Of a stretch of 64,000 nt of DNA, positions 31,499 to 41,315 are shown piece after piece. Source of the stretch: Rhodanobacter sp. Lineage in GTDB: Bacteria > Pseudomonadota > Gammaproteobacteria > Xanthomonadales > Rhodanobacteraceae. Made by a program: the position numbers and the translations under genes. A model generated the notes under the pieces. The model searched no databases. It was not told the DNA's origin and saw nothing but the letters and a program-made list of their open reading frames with translations. Location of the stretch: assembly GCA_040371205.1 (NCBI GenBank), contig AP031382.1, positions 2,911,562-2,975,561 of the forward strand, written 5' to 3'. Within the stretch, counting starts at the first letter, position 1; each line of letters begins with the position of its first letter.

Positions 31499-31574
31499 TG
31501 GTGGAGCCAGTCGGGATCGAACCGACGACCCCCTGCTTGCAAAGCAGGTGCTCTCCCAGCTGAGCTATGGCCCC
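31499..31574 (-). tRNA. tRNA-Ala (TGC)
   Basis: 76 bases. The acceptor stem starts GGGGCCA, the D arm is AGCTCAGCTGGGAGAGC, the anticodon loop is CTTTGCAAG with TGC, the T arm is GGTTCGATCCC, and CCA is encoded. It lies in the 16S-23S spacer. Confidence 0.97.
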
Positions 31575-31597
31575 ATGCTTGGTAGAGATGCACAGGT

Positions 31598-31674
<77 letters not shown>

Positions 31675-31757
31675 GCAAAGCTTTCTTGCAGGGACGCTAC
31701 GTGAATACAGGTGTCTTGTGTGGACGTCTTGCGCGACGTGTCGCGCTGTCGTTCTCG

Positions 31758-33298
<1,541 letters not shown>

Positions 33299-33452
33299 AG
33301 TTTTCGATGGCCGAAACCATCTATCTTTCTGAAGCGTGACCCCAACCAATCAAAACTCATTACTGACTTTCTTTTGGGTGGGACGCTTGCATTGCTTGGA
33401 CAGGTCATCGACCCGCCAGCGCAAGGCGTCCACACAATTCACCTGTGCACAC

Positions 33453-33464
33453 TGTCAAAGATCA
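33453..33464 (-). promoter_or_regulatory. boxA-like rRNA antitermination site
   Basis: The minus strand reads TGATCTTTGACA, close to the boxA consensus TGCTCTTTAACA bound by NusB/S10. It lies in the leader about 155 bases before 16S. Confidence 0.65.
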
Positions 33465-33515
33465 CATCACCGCGGAGCTTGCCGCCAAGGGACATTTCGT
33501 CCCGGTGAGCCGCCT

Positions 33516-33543
33516 ACTATACATCGTCTTTTCGGTCCGTCAA
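33516..33543 (-). promoter_or_regulatory. Sigma-70 promoter of the rRNA operon
   Basis: On the minus strand TTGACG and TATAGT are 16 bases apart, followed by GGCGGC, a possible GC-rich discriminator. Transcription would start about 210 bases before 16S. No second promoter was seen. Confidence 0.8.
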
Positions 33544-33744
33544 CACCCTCGAAGAACTGTTTTTTCTGCGGGGTGGGTGACGCGCCCCTTCGAAGCAAGG
33601 CCAAGCAAGGCCACTCGTCGAAGGGGCGAGAATCATAGCGCCACGCCTCCCGGCTGTGAAGGGGTGCATGCAAAATTTCGGCGGAGGGAGGACGCCACGC
33701 GCGGCATACACTTGCCGTCATCGCAGTCCACCGACACACGCACC

Positions 33745-34200
33745 ATGCCGAGGCCTTTGATAGCCGCGCTCTTGCTCCTGCTGGGCTGCAGCGCCTGTAC
33801 GCCGTCGAACGATCCAAACACCGTCGTCGTGATCCTGCACGGCCATCGCTTCACCGCGGAGCTGGCCACCCACGAAGCCGACCGCGAACACGGCCTGATG
33901 ATGCGCACCTCGCTGGCGCCGGATCACGGCATGTTGTTCGTGTTCCCGGACACGGCGCTACGCGGGTTCTGGATGAAGAACACGCTGATCCCGCTCGACA
34001 TCCTGTACTTCGATGCCGACCGCAGGCTGGTATCGTCGCAGCAGGACGTGCAGCCCTGCAAAACCGATCCCTGCCCGACCTACCCCAGTGCGGGTCCGGC
34101 GCGTTATGTGCTGGAGCTGTCGGCGGGCACGACCAAGCGGATCGACGCTCGCACGGGCGATGCGCTAACGATCGAAGGCAAGCTGGGAAGCGTGGACTGA
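33745..34200 (+). CDS. DUF192 family lipoprotein
   Basis: 151 residues. A lipoprotein signal peptide with LLGC-type lipobox ends near residue 15-18. The DUF192 fold follows: EADREHGLMMRTSLAPDHGM, then FVFPDTALRGFWMKNTLIPLDI and VLELSAGTTKRI. The function of DUF192 proteins is not established. The upstream extension of the frame runs through the rRNA promoter, so the ATG at 33745 is used. Confidence 0.88.
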   Translation: MPRPLIAALLLLLGCSACTPSNDPNTVVVILHGHRFTAELATHEADREHGLMMRTSLAPDHGMLFVFPDTALRGFWMKNTLIPLDILYFDADRRLVSSQQDVQPCKTDPCPTYPSAGPARYVLELSAGTTKRIDARTGDALTIEGKLGSVD

Positions 34201-34298
34201 GCGGCGAGGGCAAGGCCGACGCGATAGGGGGTCAGCGCCTCCAGTCGCGTCGCGTCGAGCATGTCCCACTCGTCTTCAAACGGAATGAACTGCTGCAT
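34104..34298 (-). CDS. Possible small conserved-looking protein
   Basis: 64 codons starting MQQFIPFEDEWDMLDATRLE, with LTPYRVGLALA. The N-terminal 35 residues look like real protein (aromatic and acidic residues, 'FIPFEDEWD' pattern). The C-terminal 30 codons overlap the 3' end of the DUF192 gene tail to tail. Ribosome binding is weak. I recognise no family with certainty. A 43-base hairpin lies directly before the start. Confidence 0.38.
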   Translation of the reverse strand: MQQFIPFEDEWDMLDATRLEALTPYRVGLALAAQSTLPSLPSIVSASPVRASIRLVVPADSSST

Positions 34299-34301
34299 GG
34301 C

Positions 34302-34344
34302 GATGTTTCCGGCAATGCGCGCGCGGTTTGCGCGCGGAAACATC
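34302..34344. repeat. Nested palindrome in the DUF192-rubredoxin gap
   Basis: Outer arms GATGTTTCC / GGAAACATC (9 bases, perfect) enclose inner arms GCGCGC / GCGCGC around GGTTT. It lies 4 bases before the start of the small minus-strand ORF and about 100 bases after the DUF192 stop. It could be a leader hairpin, a terminator or a REP-like element. Confidence 0.6.
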
Positions 34345-34417
34345 ACAACCGACCGGCAAGCCCGTTCGCAGGCGGGAACATGGCGAAATCGGGCCGCCTG
34401 CTGGCGAGTCTCGGCGA

Positions 34418-34615
34418 TCAATCGACCTCGATCATCTCGAAGTCGCTCTTGGTGGCGCCGCAGTCCGGGCAGGTCCAGGTTTCCGGCACGTCTTCCCAGC
34501 GCGTACCGGGCTCGATGCCCTCCTCCGGCACACCCTGGGCTTCGTCGTAGATGTAACCGCAGACCACGCACATCCACTTGCGCTGACCGGGAACCTGGCT
34601 TGCACTGTCGCTCAT
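34418..34615 (-). CDS. Rubredoxin
   Basis: 65 residues with the two CxxCG iron knuckles: CVVCG (Cys16, Cys19) and CPDCG (Cys49, Cys52). Between them are the conserved YIYDEAQG and [14 protein letters not shown] elements. Rubredoxins carry one Fe(SCys)4 centre and transfer single electrons in the cytoplasm, for example to alkane hydroxylases or oxygen and peroxide reductases. The partner is not evident here. It is divergent from thiE. Confidence 0.95.
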   Translation of the reverse strand: MSDSASQVPGQRKWMCVVCGYIYDEAQGVPEEGIEPGTRWEDVPETWTCPDCGATKSDFEMIEVD

Positions 34616-34687
34616 CGTCGGGCTTCTTTGTTCGAGGGTGAATGGTGCATTCTCGCAACTCGCCTGCCGTTGCGGAAGCTTCACACG

Positions 34688-35314
34688 ATGCCCCACTCCC
34701 GATTGCCCGCCCATGGCCTGTACGCGATCACCGACGGCCCGCGCGCAGACTTGCTTGAAAGCGCGGCACAGGTGCTCGCCGGCGGCGCACGCGTCTTGCA
34801 GTACCGCGACAAGACGGGAGATGCACTGCGGAGGCACGCCGAAGCCGCCGCACTCAACCGTTTGTGCAACGCATACGCGGTGCCGTTGATCGTCAACGAC
34901 GACGTCGCGCTCGCCGCTGCGATCGGCGCGGCCGGCGTGCACCTGGGCCGCGACGACGGAGATGTCGCCGCCGCACGCGCCGTGCTGGGCGGCGGCTCGA
35001 TCATCGGCGTGTCGTGCTACGACTCGCTCGAACTCGCGCGCGCCGCCGCCGCGGCCGGAGCCGACTACGTGGCCTTCGGCGCGTTCTTCCCTTCGCCCAC
35101 CAAGCCGGATGCGGTACGTGCGCCGCTGGCGTTGTTGCGGCAGAGCGCCGCGCTGGGCGTGCCGCGGGTGGCGATCGGCGGCATCACGCCGGACAATGCG
35201 CCCTCGCTGGTCGAAGCCGGCGCGGATTTCCTCGCCGTGATCTCGTCGGTCTTTTCCGTACCCGACGTATGCTCCGCCGCGCAGCGCTTCGCCCGCCTCT
35301 ATCCCTCCGCTTGA
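34688..35314 (+). CDS. thiE: Thiamine-phosphate synthase ThiE
   Basis: 208 residues, TIM-barrel enzyme joining HMP-PP and the thiazole phosphate to give thiamine phosphate. Diagnostic segments are LYAITDGP (start), [49 protein letters not shown] and [10 protein letters not shown]. The long in-frame upstream extension is antisense to rubredoxin and is not used. hemL starts 14 bases downstream, so the two are probably co-transcribed. Unlike thiC it has no TPP riboswitch. Confidence 0.95.
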   Translation: MPHSRLPAHGLYAITDGPRADLLESAAQVLAGGARVLQYRDKTGDALRRHAEAAALNRLCNAYAVPLIVNDDVALAAAIGAAGVHLGRDDGDVAAARAVLGGGSIIGVSCYDSLELARAAAAAGADYVAFGAFFPSPTKPDAVRAPLALLRQSAALGVPRVAIGGITPDNAPSLVEAGADFLAVISSVFSVPDVCSAAQRFARLYPSA

Positions 35315-35328
35315 CCGAGAACCCGCCG

Positions 35329-36612
<1,284 letters not shown>

Positions 36613-36640
36613 GCGCGCCGTCCACGCAGGAACGGCGCGC
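36613..36640. terminator. Stem-loop between hemL and the glyoxalase gene
   Basis: A 9-base perfect stem (GCGCGCCGT / ACGGCGCGC) with a 10-base loop begins right at the hemL stop, between convergent genes. No T-tract is seen; a bidirectional terminator role is likely but not proven. Confidence 0.5.
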
Positions 36641-36646
36641 CAGGCC

Positions 36647-37066
36647 TCACCAACTGCCGGTGTTGGGCATAGAGGCCCATGGCTCCTGCGGCGGCAGGTG
36701 GCCGTCCTGCAGCAATTCGACCGAAATCAGGTCGGGCGAGCGCACGAAGGCCATGTGACCGTCGCGCGGCGGACGATGGATGGTATAGCCCATGTCCATC
36801 AGCCGCTGGCAGGTGGCGTAGATGTCGTCCACGCGGAACGCGAGGTGGCCGAAGTTGCGCGCGCTGCCGTAGTCCTCGGTCGAGCCCCAGTTGTAGGTCA
36901 GCTCGACCTCCGCCTCGGGGCTGTCGGGTGCGGCGAGAAAGACCAGGGTGAACTTGCCCTGGGCGTTTTCCATGCGACGCGTCTCGCGCAGCCCCAGCCC
37001 TTCGCAAAAAAAGCGCAACGAGGCGTCGATGTCGCGCACGCGCACCATGCTGTGCAGGTATTTCAT
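36647..37066 (-). CDS. gloA: Lactoylglutathione lyase (glyoxalase I)
   Basis: 139 residues with the vicinal-oxygen-chelate fold: MVRVRDIDASLRFFCEGLGL, then ELTYNWGSTEDYG, FGHLAFRVDDIYATCQ and SPDLISVELLQ. The metal ligands His (LHSM near residue 5), Glu (EVELTYN), His (GHLAF) and Glu (VELLQ) are in place. It converts the methylglyoxal-glutathione adduct to S-lactoylglutathione. It ends 6 bases before the hemL stem-loop and starts 18 bases after argD. Confidence 0.92.
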   Translation of the reverse strand: MKYLHSMVRVRDIDASLRFFCEGLGLRETRRMENAQGKFTLVFLAAPDSPEAEVELTYNWGSTEDYGSARNFGHLAFRVDDIYATCQRLMDMGYTIHRPPRDGHMAFVRSPDLISVELLQDGHLPPQEPWASMPNTGSW

Positions 37067-37084
37067 TGCCGTCTCCTTCGATGT

Positions 37085-38320
37085 TCAGGCCTGCGCGAAC
37101 GCGCGCAGCGCCGCATGCAGGCGATCAAGCCCTTCGGCCACTTCCTCGTCGACTATCGTCAGCGGCGGCACGAAGCGCAGCACGTCCGGGCCGGCCTGCA
37201 GCAGCAGCAGGCCGTGCGCAGCGGCGTGGTCGAGGATCTCGCCGGCCTTGCCCTTGTGCGCGGCATTCAACACCGCGCCGATCATGAGGCCGCGGCCGCG
37301 CACCTCGTCGAACAGCGGCAGTTCGTCGTTGATGCGCGCCAGACCCGCGCGCAGCGCATCCGCCTGCCGCGTCACGTTCGCCAGCACGCCGGCCGAACCC
37401 AGCTTGCGCAACGCCACGCGCGCCACCGCGGCGGCCATCGGATTGCCGCCGAAGGTGGTGCCGTGCGCGCCGTACTGCATCACCTCGGCCACTTTCGGGC
37501 CGGCCAACATGGCGCCGATCGGGAAGCCGCAACCCAGCGCCTTGGCCAGGGTCACGATGTCCGGCTGCACGCGGTCGTGCGCATGCGCGAACAACGCGCC
37601 GGTACGGCCCATGCCGCACTGGATCTCGTCCAGCACCAGCAAGGCGCCGTGCGCATCGCAAAGCTCTCGCACGCGCCTCAAGAAACCCGGCGCGGCCGGC
37701 ACCACGCCGCCCTCGCCCTGCACCGGCTCCAGCATGACCGCGGCCACGTCACCGGCGGCGAAAGCAGCCTCCAGCGCGACGGCATCATTGAAGTCGAGAT
37801 AGCGGAAGCCGCCCGGCAACGGCTCGTAGCCTTCCTGGTACTTGGGCTGTGCGGTGGCGGTGACCGTGGCCAGGGTGCGGCCGTGGAACGAGCCCTTGAA
37901 GGTGACGATGACGCGCCGCTCCGGCGCGCGCCCCTGCGCGGCCGCCCACTTGCGCACCAGCTTGATCGCCGCCTCGTTCGCTTCCGCGCCGGAGTTGCAC
38001 AGGAACACGCGTTCGGCGAAGCCGCTCGCCTGCACCAGTTCCTCGGCGAGGCGCAGCGGCGGCGCGGTCCAGAACACGTTGCTGGCGTGCCACAGCTTGC
38101 CCGCCTGCGCGGTAAGCGCGGCGAGCAGGTCGGCATCGCCGTGGCCCAATGCGTTCACCGCGATGCCGGCGCCGAAGTCGATGAAGTCGCGTCCTTCGGC
38201 ATCCCATACGCGCGCGCCCTTGCCGTGATCGAGCACCACGTCGCGCGGTTTGTACACCGGCAGCCAATAGCGCTTGCCGAGCGTGATCAGGGATGGCACC
38301 GATAAATCCTGGGATGACAT
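37085..38320 (-). CDS. argD: Acetylornithine-type aminotransferase
   Basis: 411 residues from the ATG at 38318-38320. A class III PLP aminotransferase with FLCNSGAEANEAAIKLVRK, FKGSFHGRTLATVTAT, LVLDEIQCGMGRTGALFA and PLP lysine K260 in TLAKALGCGFPIGAM. It most likely makes N-acetylornithine in arginine synthesis, possibly also succinyl-diaminopimelate transamination. It is not near other arg genes, so a catabolic role cannot be excluded. It is transcribed with gloA. Confidence 0.88.
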   Translation of the reverse strand: MSSQDLSVPSLITLGKRYWLPVYKPRDVVLDHGKGARVWDAEGRDFIDFGAGIAVNALGHGDADLLAALTAQAGKLWHASNVFWTAPPLRLAEELVQASGFAERVFLCNSGAEANEAAIKLVRKWAAAQGRAPERRVIVTFKGSFHGRTLATVTATAQPKYQEGYEPLPGGFRYLDFNDAVALEAAFAAGDVAAVMLEPVQGEGGVVPAAPGFLRRVRELCDAHGALLVLDEIQCGMGRTGALFAHAHDRVQPDIVTLAKALGCGFPIGAMLAGPKVAEVMQYGAHGTTFGGNPMAAAVARVALRKLGSAGVLANVTRQADALRAGLARINDELPLFDEVRGRGLMIGAVLNAAHKGKAGEILDHAAAHGLLLLQAGPDVLRFVPPLTIVDEEVAEGLDRLHAALRAFAQA

Positions 38321-38612
38321 GACATGCTCCGGACACCGCCGCAGCGGCGGTGTCGCTGAAATCGCGTGAAGACCGGGGAGTCCAGGCCGACGTCGCCATC
38401 GGGACGGCATCGCGAAGCACCACGCATCGTTGCCGCAATGACCGGGTGTATCGCGCATGTTACATGCGCAAAAAAATGCGATTTCGCACTATTTTGCTTG
38501 CAGTCTGCCGTGACGATCGCGTGATGAGTGTAACGCACGCGATATGGAAAAGCGGTGTCCGGCATACCCAGAAAAATCGTCATCCTGTTGTTCTTGATGG
38601 AAAACTTCCCGG
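38321..38612. other. Divergent control region between argD and the Fap-like operon
   Basis: About 290 bases, locally less GC-rich than the surroundings, with several dyads: GCGCATG-TTA-CATGCGC (38453-38469), TGCGA-TT-TCGCA (38477-38488) and ATCGCGTG-N12-CACGCGAT (38516-38543). The last is centred about 110 bases before the expected sigma-54 transcription start, the typical distance for an enhancer-binding protein site. No gene is seen. Confidence 0.6.
38516..38543. promoter_or_regulatory. Putative activator binding site (inverted repeat)
   Basis: ATCGCGTG and CACGCGAT form a perfect 8-base dyad with 12 bases between the arms. It lies upstream of the sigma-54 promoter of the Fap-like operon. 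A similar dyad (GTTCGTGAC-N13-GTCACGAAC) precedes the activator gene at 45606-45636. Both carry TCG..GTGA-type half-sites about two helical turns apart. Confidence 0.5.
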
Positions 38613-38628
38613 TGGCACGGCCATTGCT
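38613..38628 (+). promoter_or_regulatory. Sigma-54 promoter of the Fap-like operon
   Basis: TGGCACG-GCCA-TTGCT is a full consensus -24/-12 element. The expected start is near 38639, 23 bases before the first gene, whose start is preceded by a strong GAGGAGG site. Confidence 0.88.
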
Positions 38629-38661
38629 CAACTCCTCTCGACGCACGAGGAGGCGCGATCC

Positions 38662-39210
38662 ATGCAACGCCATTCGGCCACACACATCCATGCCCATCGG
38701 TTACTGGCGTTTGTGCTTGCCGGAGCATGCCTGCCTGTCGCGGCCATGGCCCAAGACGGCTCCGGCGCCCGACTGGGCACCAAGGCCAATCCGGGCGAGA
38801 TCGTCCTGCTGCGCAATGTGGCGGCGCGGCCGGCCAACCGTTCTCCGATCTCGCCGGGCATGGCGCTGCTGGTCAACCCATCGCCACGCGGCCAGATCGA
38901 CAACGCACTGGGTCTCGGCAGCGGCGAAATGTCCGACGCCGATTTTGCCGGCCTGAGTGCTACACCCCGCGCCAGCGATGCGAACGGTACCGGCAGCATT
39001 GACCGGGCGATCCATGGCGCGCTCGACAGCGGTGTGCAGGGCAGCGCGCGCAACGACGGCACCGTGGCCGGCAATGGCGTGAGCAATGTAGTCGGCGGAC
39101 CGATGGGTGCGGTAGGCAATGCCACACGCGGCGTCGGCAACCGGGTGAACGACGCACTGTCGCAGCTGCCGCTCGCGGGACTTCCCGCTGCGTCCGGCAA
39201 CGGCCATTGA
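38662..39210 (+). CDS. Secreted protein of the Fap-like operon, first gene (FapA position)
   Basis: 182 residues with a Sec signal peptide cleaved after about residue 30 (VAAMA-QDG). The mature part has GEIVLLRNVAARPANRSPIS, GMALLVNPSP and EMSDADFAGL, then a Gly/Asn/Val-rich C-terminal third (from about 125) that looks disordered. I recognise no domain. It occupies the place of fapA, a periplasmic chaperone-like protein in Pseudomonas. Similarity in sequence is not evident to me, so the link is by position, size and secretion only. GAGGAGG precedes the ATG, and the next gene starts 11 bases later. Confidence 0.75.
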   Translation: MQRHSATHIHAHRLLAFVLAGACLPVAAMAQDGSGARLGTKANPGEIVLLRNVAARPANRSPISPGMALLVNPSPRGQIDNALGLGSGEMSDADFAGLSATPRASDANGTGSIDRAIHGALDSGVQGSARNDGTVAGNGVSNVVGGPMGAVGNATRGVGNRVNDALSQLPLAGLPAASGNGH

Positions 39211-39220
39211 GGCACCGGCC

Positions 39221-39886
39221 ATGAACCGCACTCCCACCTGTACCGGATTACTCGTGCTGCTGTCCCTGCTTGCCGCCGTTCCTGCAGCGCATGCGGGCGA
39301 CGACACCCGGGCCAGCCAGGACATGGGGAGTTACGGCGCCATGCTCGGTTATCTGGACAGCAGCCGCATCGATGGGCACGCCTTCGCGGGCGTCAGCGGC
39401 AGCACGGCCATCAACCTGTCCGCCGGCGACTTGAACCAGCAAGCCAATCTGCGTGCGTTCGCCGCAGGCGGCCATGCGCAGGCCGACATCGGTTCGAACC
39501 AGACGCACATCGACGACCGCGCCAACGCACCCACGCACGCCGCCGCGACCATCGGCGGAGCGGCGTTCGCGAATGGACGCGGCCTCGTCTCGATCAACCA
39601 AGCCAGCGGCAACGGCAACACCGAACTCAACGCAGTCGCCGCCGCGCTGGCGCAGCAGGGCATACGCGAGACGAACGACGGCGCACTGTCCGTCACCGTC
39701 TCGGCGTCGGCAAGGGGGCAGCCTTCGACCAGGCAGCACGGACCCGGCAACGGCACGCGCAGCGTCGCCGTGGAAGCCACCGCCATGAAGGGATTCGACG
39801 GAGTACTGCAACTCAATCAGGCCGCGGGATCGGGCAACGCCACGAGCAACCAACTGCTGCTCGCGGTACCGGCTAACTCCCGCTGA
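39221..39886 (+). CDS. Secreted repeat protein, FapB-like (putative amyloid nucleator)
   Basis: 221 residues with a signal peptide cleaved after about residue 25 (PAAHA-GDD). Three imperfect repeats carry an alternating hydrophobic strand followed by N-Q and G-N: AINLSAGDLNQQANLR (63-78), LVSINQASGNGNTELNAV (122-139) and VLQLNQAAGSGNATSNQL (195-212). The mature protein is rich in Ala, Gly, Asn, Ser and Gln and has no cysteine. This composition and repeat design is that of curlin and FapB/FapC amyloid subunits. By gene order it matches FapB, the minor or nucleating subunit (inference). Confidence 0.78.
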   Translation: MNRTPTCTGLLVLLSLLAAVPAAHAGDDTRASQDMGSYGAMLGYLDSSRIDGHAFAGVSGSTAINLSAGDLNQQANLRAFAAGGHAQADIGSNQTHIDDRANAPTHAAATIGGAAFANGRGLVSINQASGNGNTELNAVAAALAQQGIRETNDGALSVTVSASARGQPSTRQHGPGNGTRSVAVEATAMKGFDGVLQLNQAAGSGNATSNQLLLAVPANSR

Positions 39887-39910
39887 GAGCACCAACCGAG
39901 CGAGGACATC

Positions 39911-41179
39911 ATGAAAACCTACGTGAAGAAAACCCTGATCGCACTGGCCGTATCCGCGCTGTTCGGCACATCGCTGGCCTACGCGAATGGCGACCGCGAA
40001 GACCCGCGCAACAACAAAGACAACCAGCACAGCCAGAAGGTCGACATCAGCAAGCGCATCCATCTCAGCACGGATGTGCGCATCTCGGGCGATCCGATGG
40101 TCACCGGCACCATCAATACCGACTCGGCCGCCATCGCCGTGATCGACAACCAGCAGTCCGTGTCGTCCAACGCCGCCAGCAACACCGCGCTCAACAACAA
40201 CAGCTCGATCAGCGACAACGTCGCCAACAACGCCAGCGGCAACATCGGCATGAATGTCGCGGCCGGCGACAACAACGCGCAAGACAATGCCGCGGCGCTG
40301 TCCGCCACCGACGCCAGTTTCGCCTTCGGCATGGCCGACGGCGAGGTGTTCGTGAACCAGGCCGGCATGGGCAACGCGACCATGAACTCCGGCGTCAACA
40401 ACACGGCTGGCGTCAGCGGCAATGCGTTCCAGAATGCCTCGGGCAACATCGGCGTGAATGTCGCCTCGGGCAACAACAACGAGCAGAAGAATGCGCTCGC
40501 CGCGTCGGTCGCCACCACCGACTTCGCGCAGTCCAGCATCAGCTCCAACCAGGTTTCTTCGCACAACCAGGTCAGCAATGCCGGCTACGCGCAGGAGTAC
40601 TCCAACACGACCGAAGTGTCGTTGAGCGGGGCGGTGCAGGGTTACTCCATCGGATTCGGCGAAGGTCACTATGCCGGCCGGACCCAGGGCAGCTACTCGG
40701 GCAGCGGCACGGTCTCCGAAAGCGGCAACGCCTACCAGTCCAGCAACTTCTATCCGGACACCTGGACCGGAACATCGCATCCGGGCGGCAACGCGACGGG
40801 TCACATCGACTTCGACAACCAGGCGCAAGGTGCCGTGCAGAACCCGAACAGGCCCGGCGTCGGCGGATTCGGTTTCGACACCGCCAGCGCCGGCACCACG
40901 ACCGAACAGGGACAGTCGCGCGGCACCGAACAAGGCGGTCTGGGTTTCATCGAGCTGTCCGCCAGCGATCTGTACGCCGACCTCAGCGGCAGCGTGGTCA
41001 CCTCGCAGTGGGTGATGGTGAACGCGAGCAACTCGGCCACGCTGTCCGGCAATGCGTTCCAGAACGCCTCGGGCAACATCGGCGTGAACGTCGCGTCGGG
41101 CACCGGCAACCTGCAGGCCAACAGCCTCGCGCTTGCCGTGGCACAGCCGAGCACGGGTTCGTCCGGCGGCGGCGAATAA
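39911..41179 (+). CDS. Secreted repeat protein, FapC-like (putative main amyloid fibre subunit)
   Basis: 422 residues with a signal peptide cleaved after about residue 25 (SLAYA-NGD). Three repeat units are obvious: around 107-130 (NASGNIGMNVAAGDNNAQDN), 170-200 and 380-410 (both with SGNAFQNASGNIGVNVASG followed by N-x-Q-x-N). Long linkers separate them: 201-379 is Ser/Gly/Thr/Tyr-rich and low in hydrophobics. Repeats separated by variable linkers are the architecture of FapC, the main fibre subunit of Pseudomonas Fap amyloid. There is no cysteine, so the C-terminal CxxC of Pseudomonas FapC is absent. A strong hairpin follows the gene. Confidence 0.8.
   Translation: MKTYVKKTLIALAVSALFGTSLAYANGDREDPRNNKDNQHSQKVDISKRIHLSTDVRISGDPMVTGTINTDSAAIAVIDNQQSVSSNAASNTALNNNSSISDNVANNASGNIGMNVAAGDNNAQDNAAALSATDASFAFGMADGEVFVNQAGMGNATMNSGVNNTAGVSGNAFQNASGNIGVNVASGNNNEQKNALAASVATTDFAQSSISSNQVSSHNQVSNAGYAQEYSNTTEVSLSGAVQGYSIGFGEGHYAGRTQGSYSGSGTVSESGNAYQSSNFYPDTWTGTSHPGGNATGHIDFDNQAQGAVQNPNRPGVGGFGFDTASAGTTTEQGQSRGTEQGGLGFIELSASDLYADLSGSVVTSQWVMVNASNSATLSGNAFQNASGNIGVNVASGTGNLQANSLALAVAQPSTGSSGGGE
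40415..40473 (+). repeat. Internal coding repeat, copy 1 (FapC-like gene)
   Basis: A 59-base unit encoding SGNAFQNASGNIGVNVASGN is nearly identical to 41045-41103. Differences are mostly at third codon positions, which suggests selection on the protein repeat rather than recent duplication. Confidence 0.85.
41045..41103 (+). repeat. Internal coding repeat, copy 2 (FapC-like gene)
   Basis: Second copy of the 59-base unit at 40415-40473, about 630 bases downstream. A more diverged third copy encoding ASGNIGMNVAAGDNN lies near 40230-40275. Confidence 0.85.
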
Positions 41180-41259
41180 GCCGGCAAGCAACATGCCGCC
41201 GCAAGGCGGTCACGAGGGCGGTAACCCGGTCACACCCCATGCGGCCGGGCCCACTGGAA

Positions 41260-41291
41260 GCCCCCGACCCGACCCCCTGCGGGTCGGGGGC
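41260..41291 (+). terminator. Hairpin between subunit genes and export genes (attenuator-like)
   Basis: Perfect 11-base GC-rich arms GCCCCCGACCC / GGGTCGGGGGC enclose a 10-base loop, followed by CTTCCTT rather than a full T-tract. It lies in the 136-base gap after the FapC-like gene, inside the presumed operon. Such a structure may end part of the transcription or stabilise the upstream mRNA, giving more fibre subunit than export components. Confidence 0.6.
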
Positions 41292-41315
41292 CTTCCTTCG
41301 CCACGGAGCGTGGAG

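Larger units (their letters stand above)
33299..33744. other. rRNA operon leader/promoter region and DUF192 gene upstream region
   Basis: About 445 bases without a protein gene. The part nearest 16S is the rRNA leader, with a boxA-like antitermination site (33453-33464) and a strong promoter (33516-33543). The part from about 33560 to 33744 should hold the DUF192 lipoprotein promoter on the plus strand, but I see no convincing site. Reading frames here do not look coding. Confidence 0.6.

Noticed and set aside
39248-41194. 648-codon ORF antisense to the repeat-protein genes
   Set aside because: It is a Gly/Val/Arg/Ala mirror of the repetitive plus-strand genes, which have signal peptides and a promoter.
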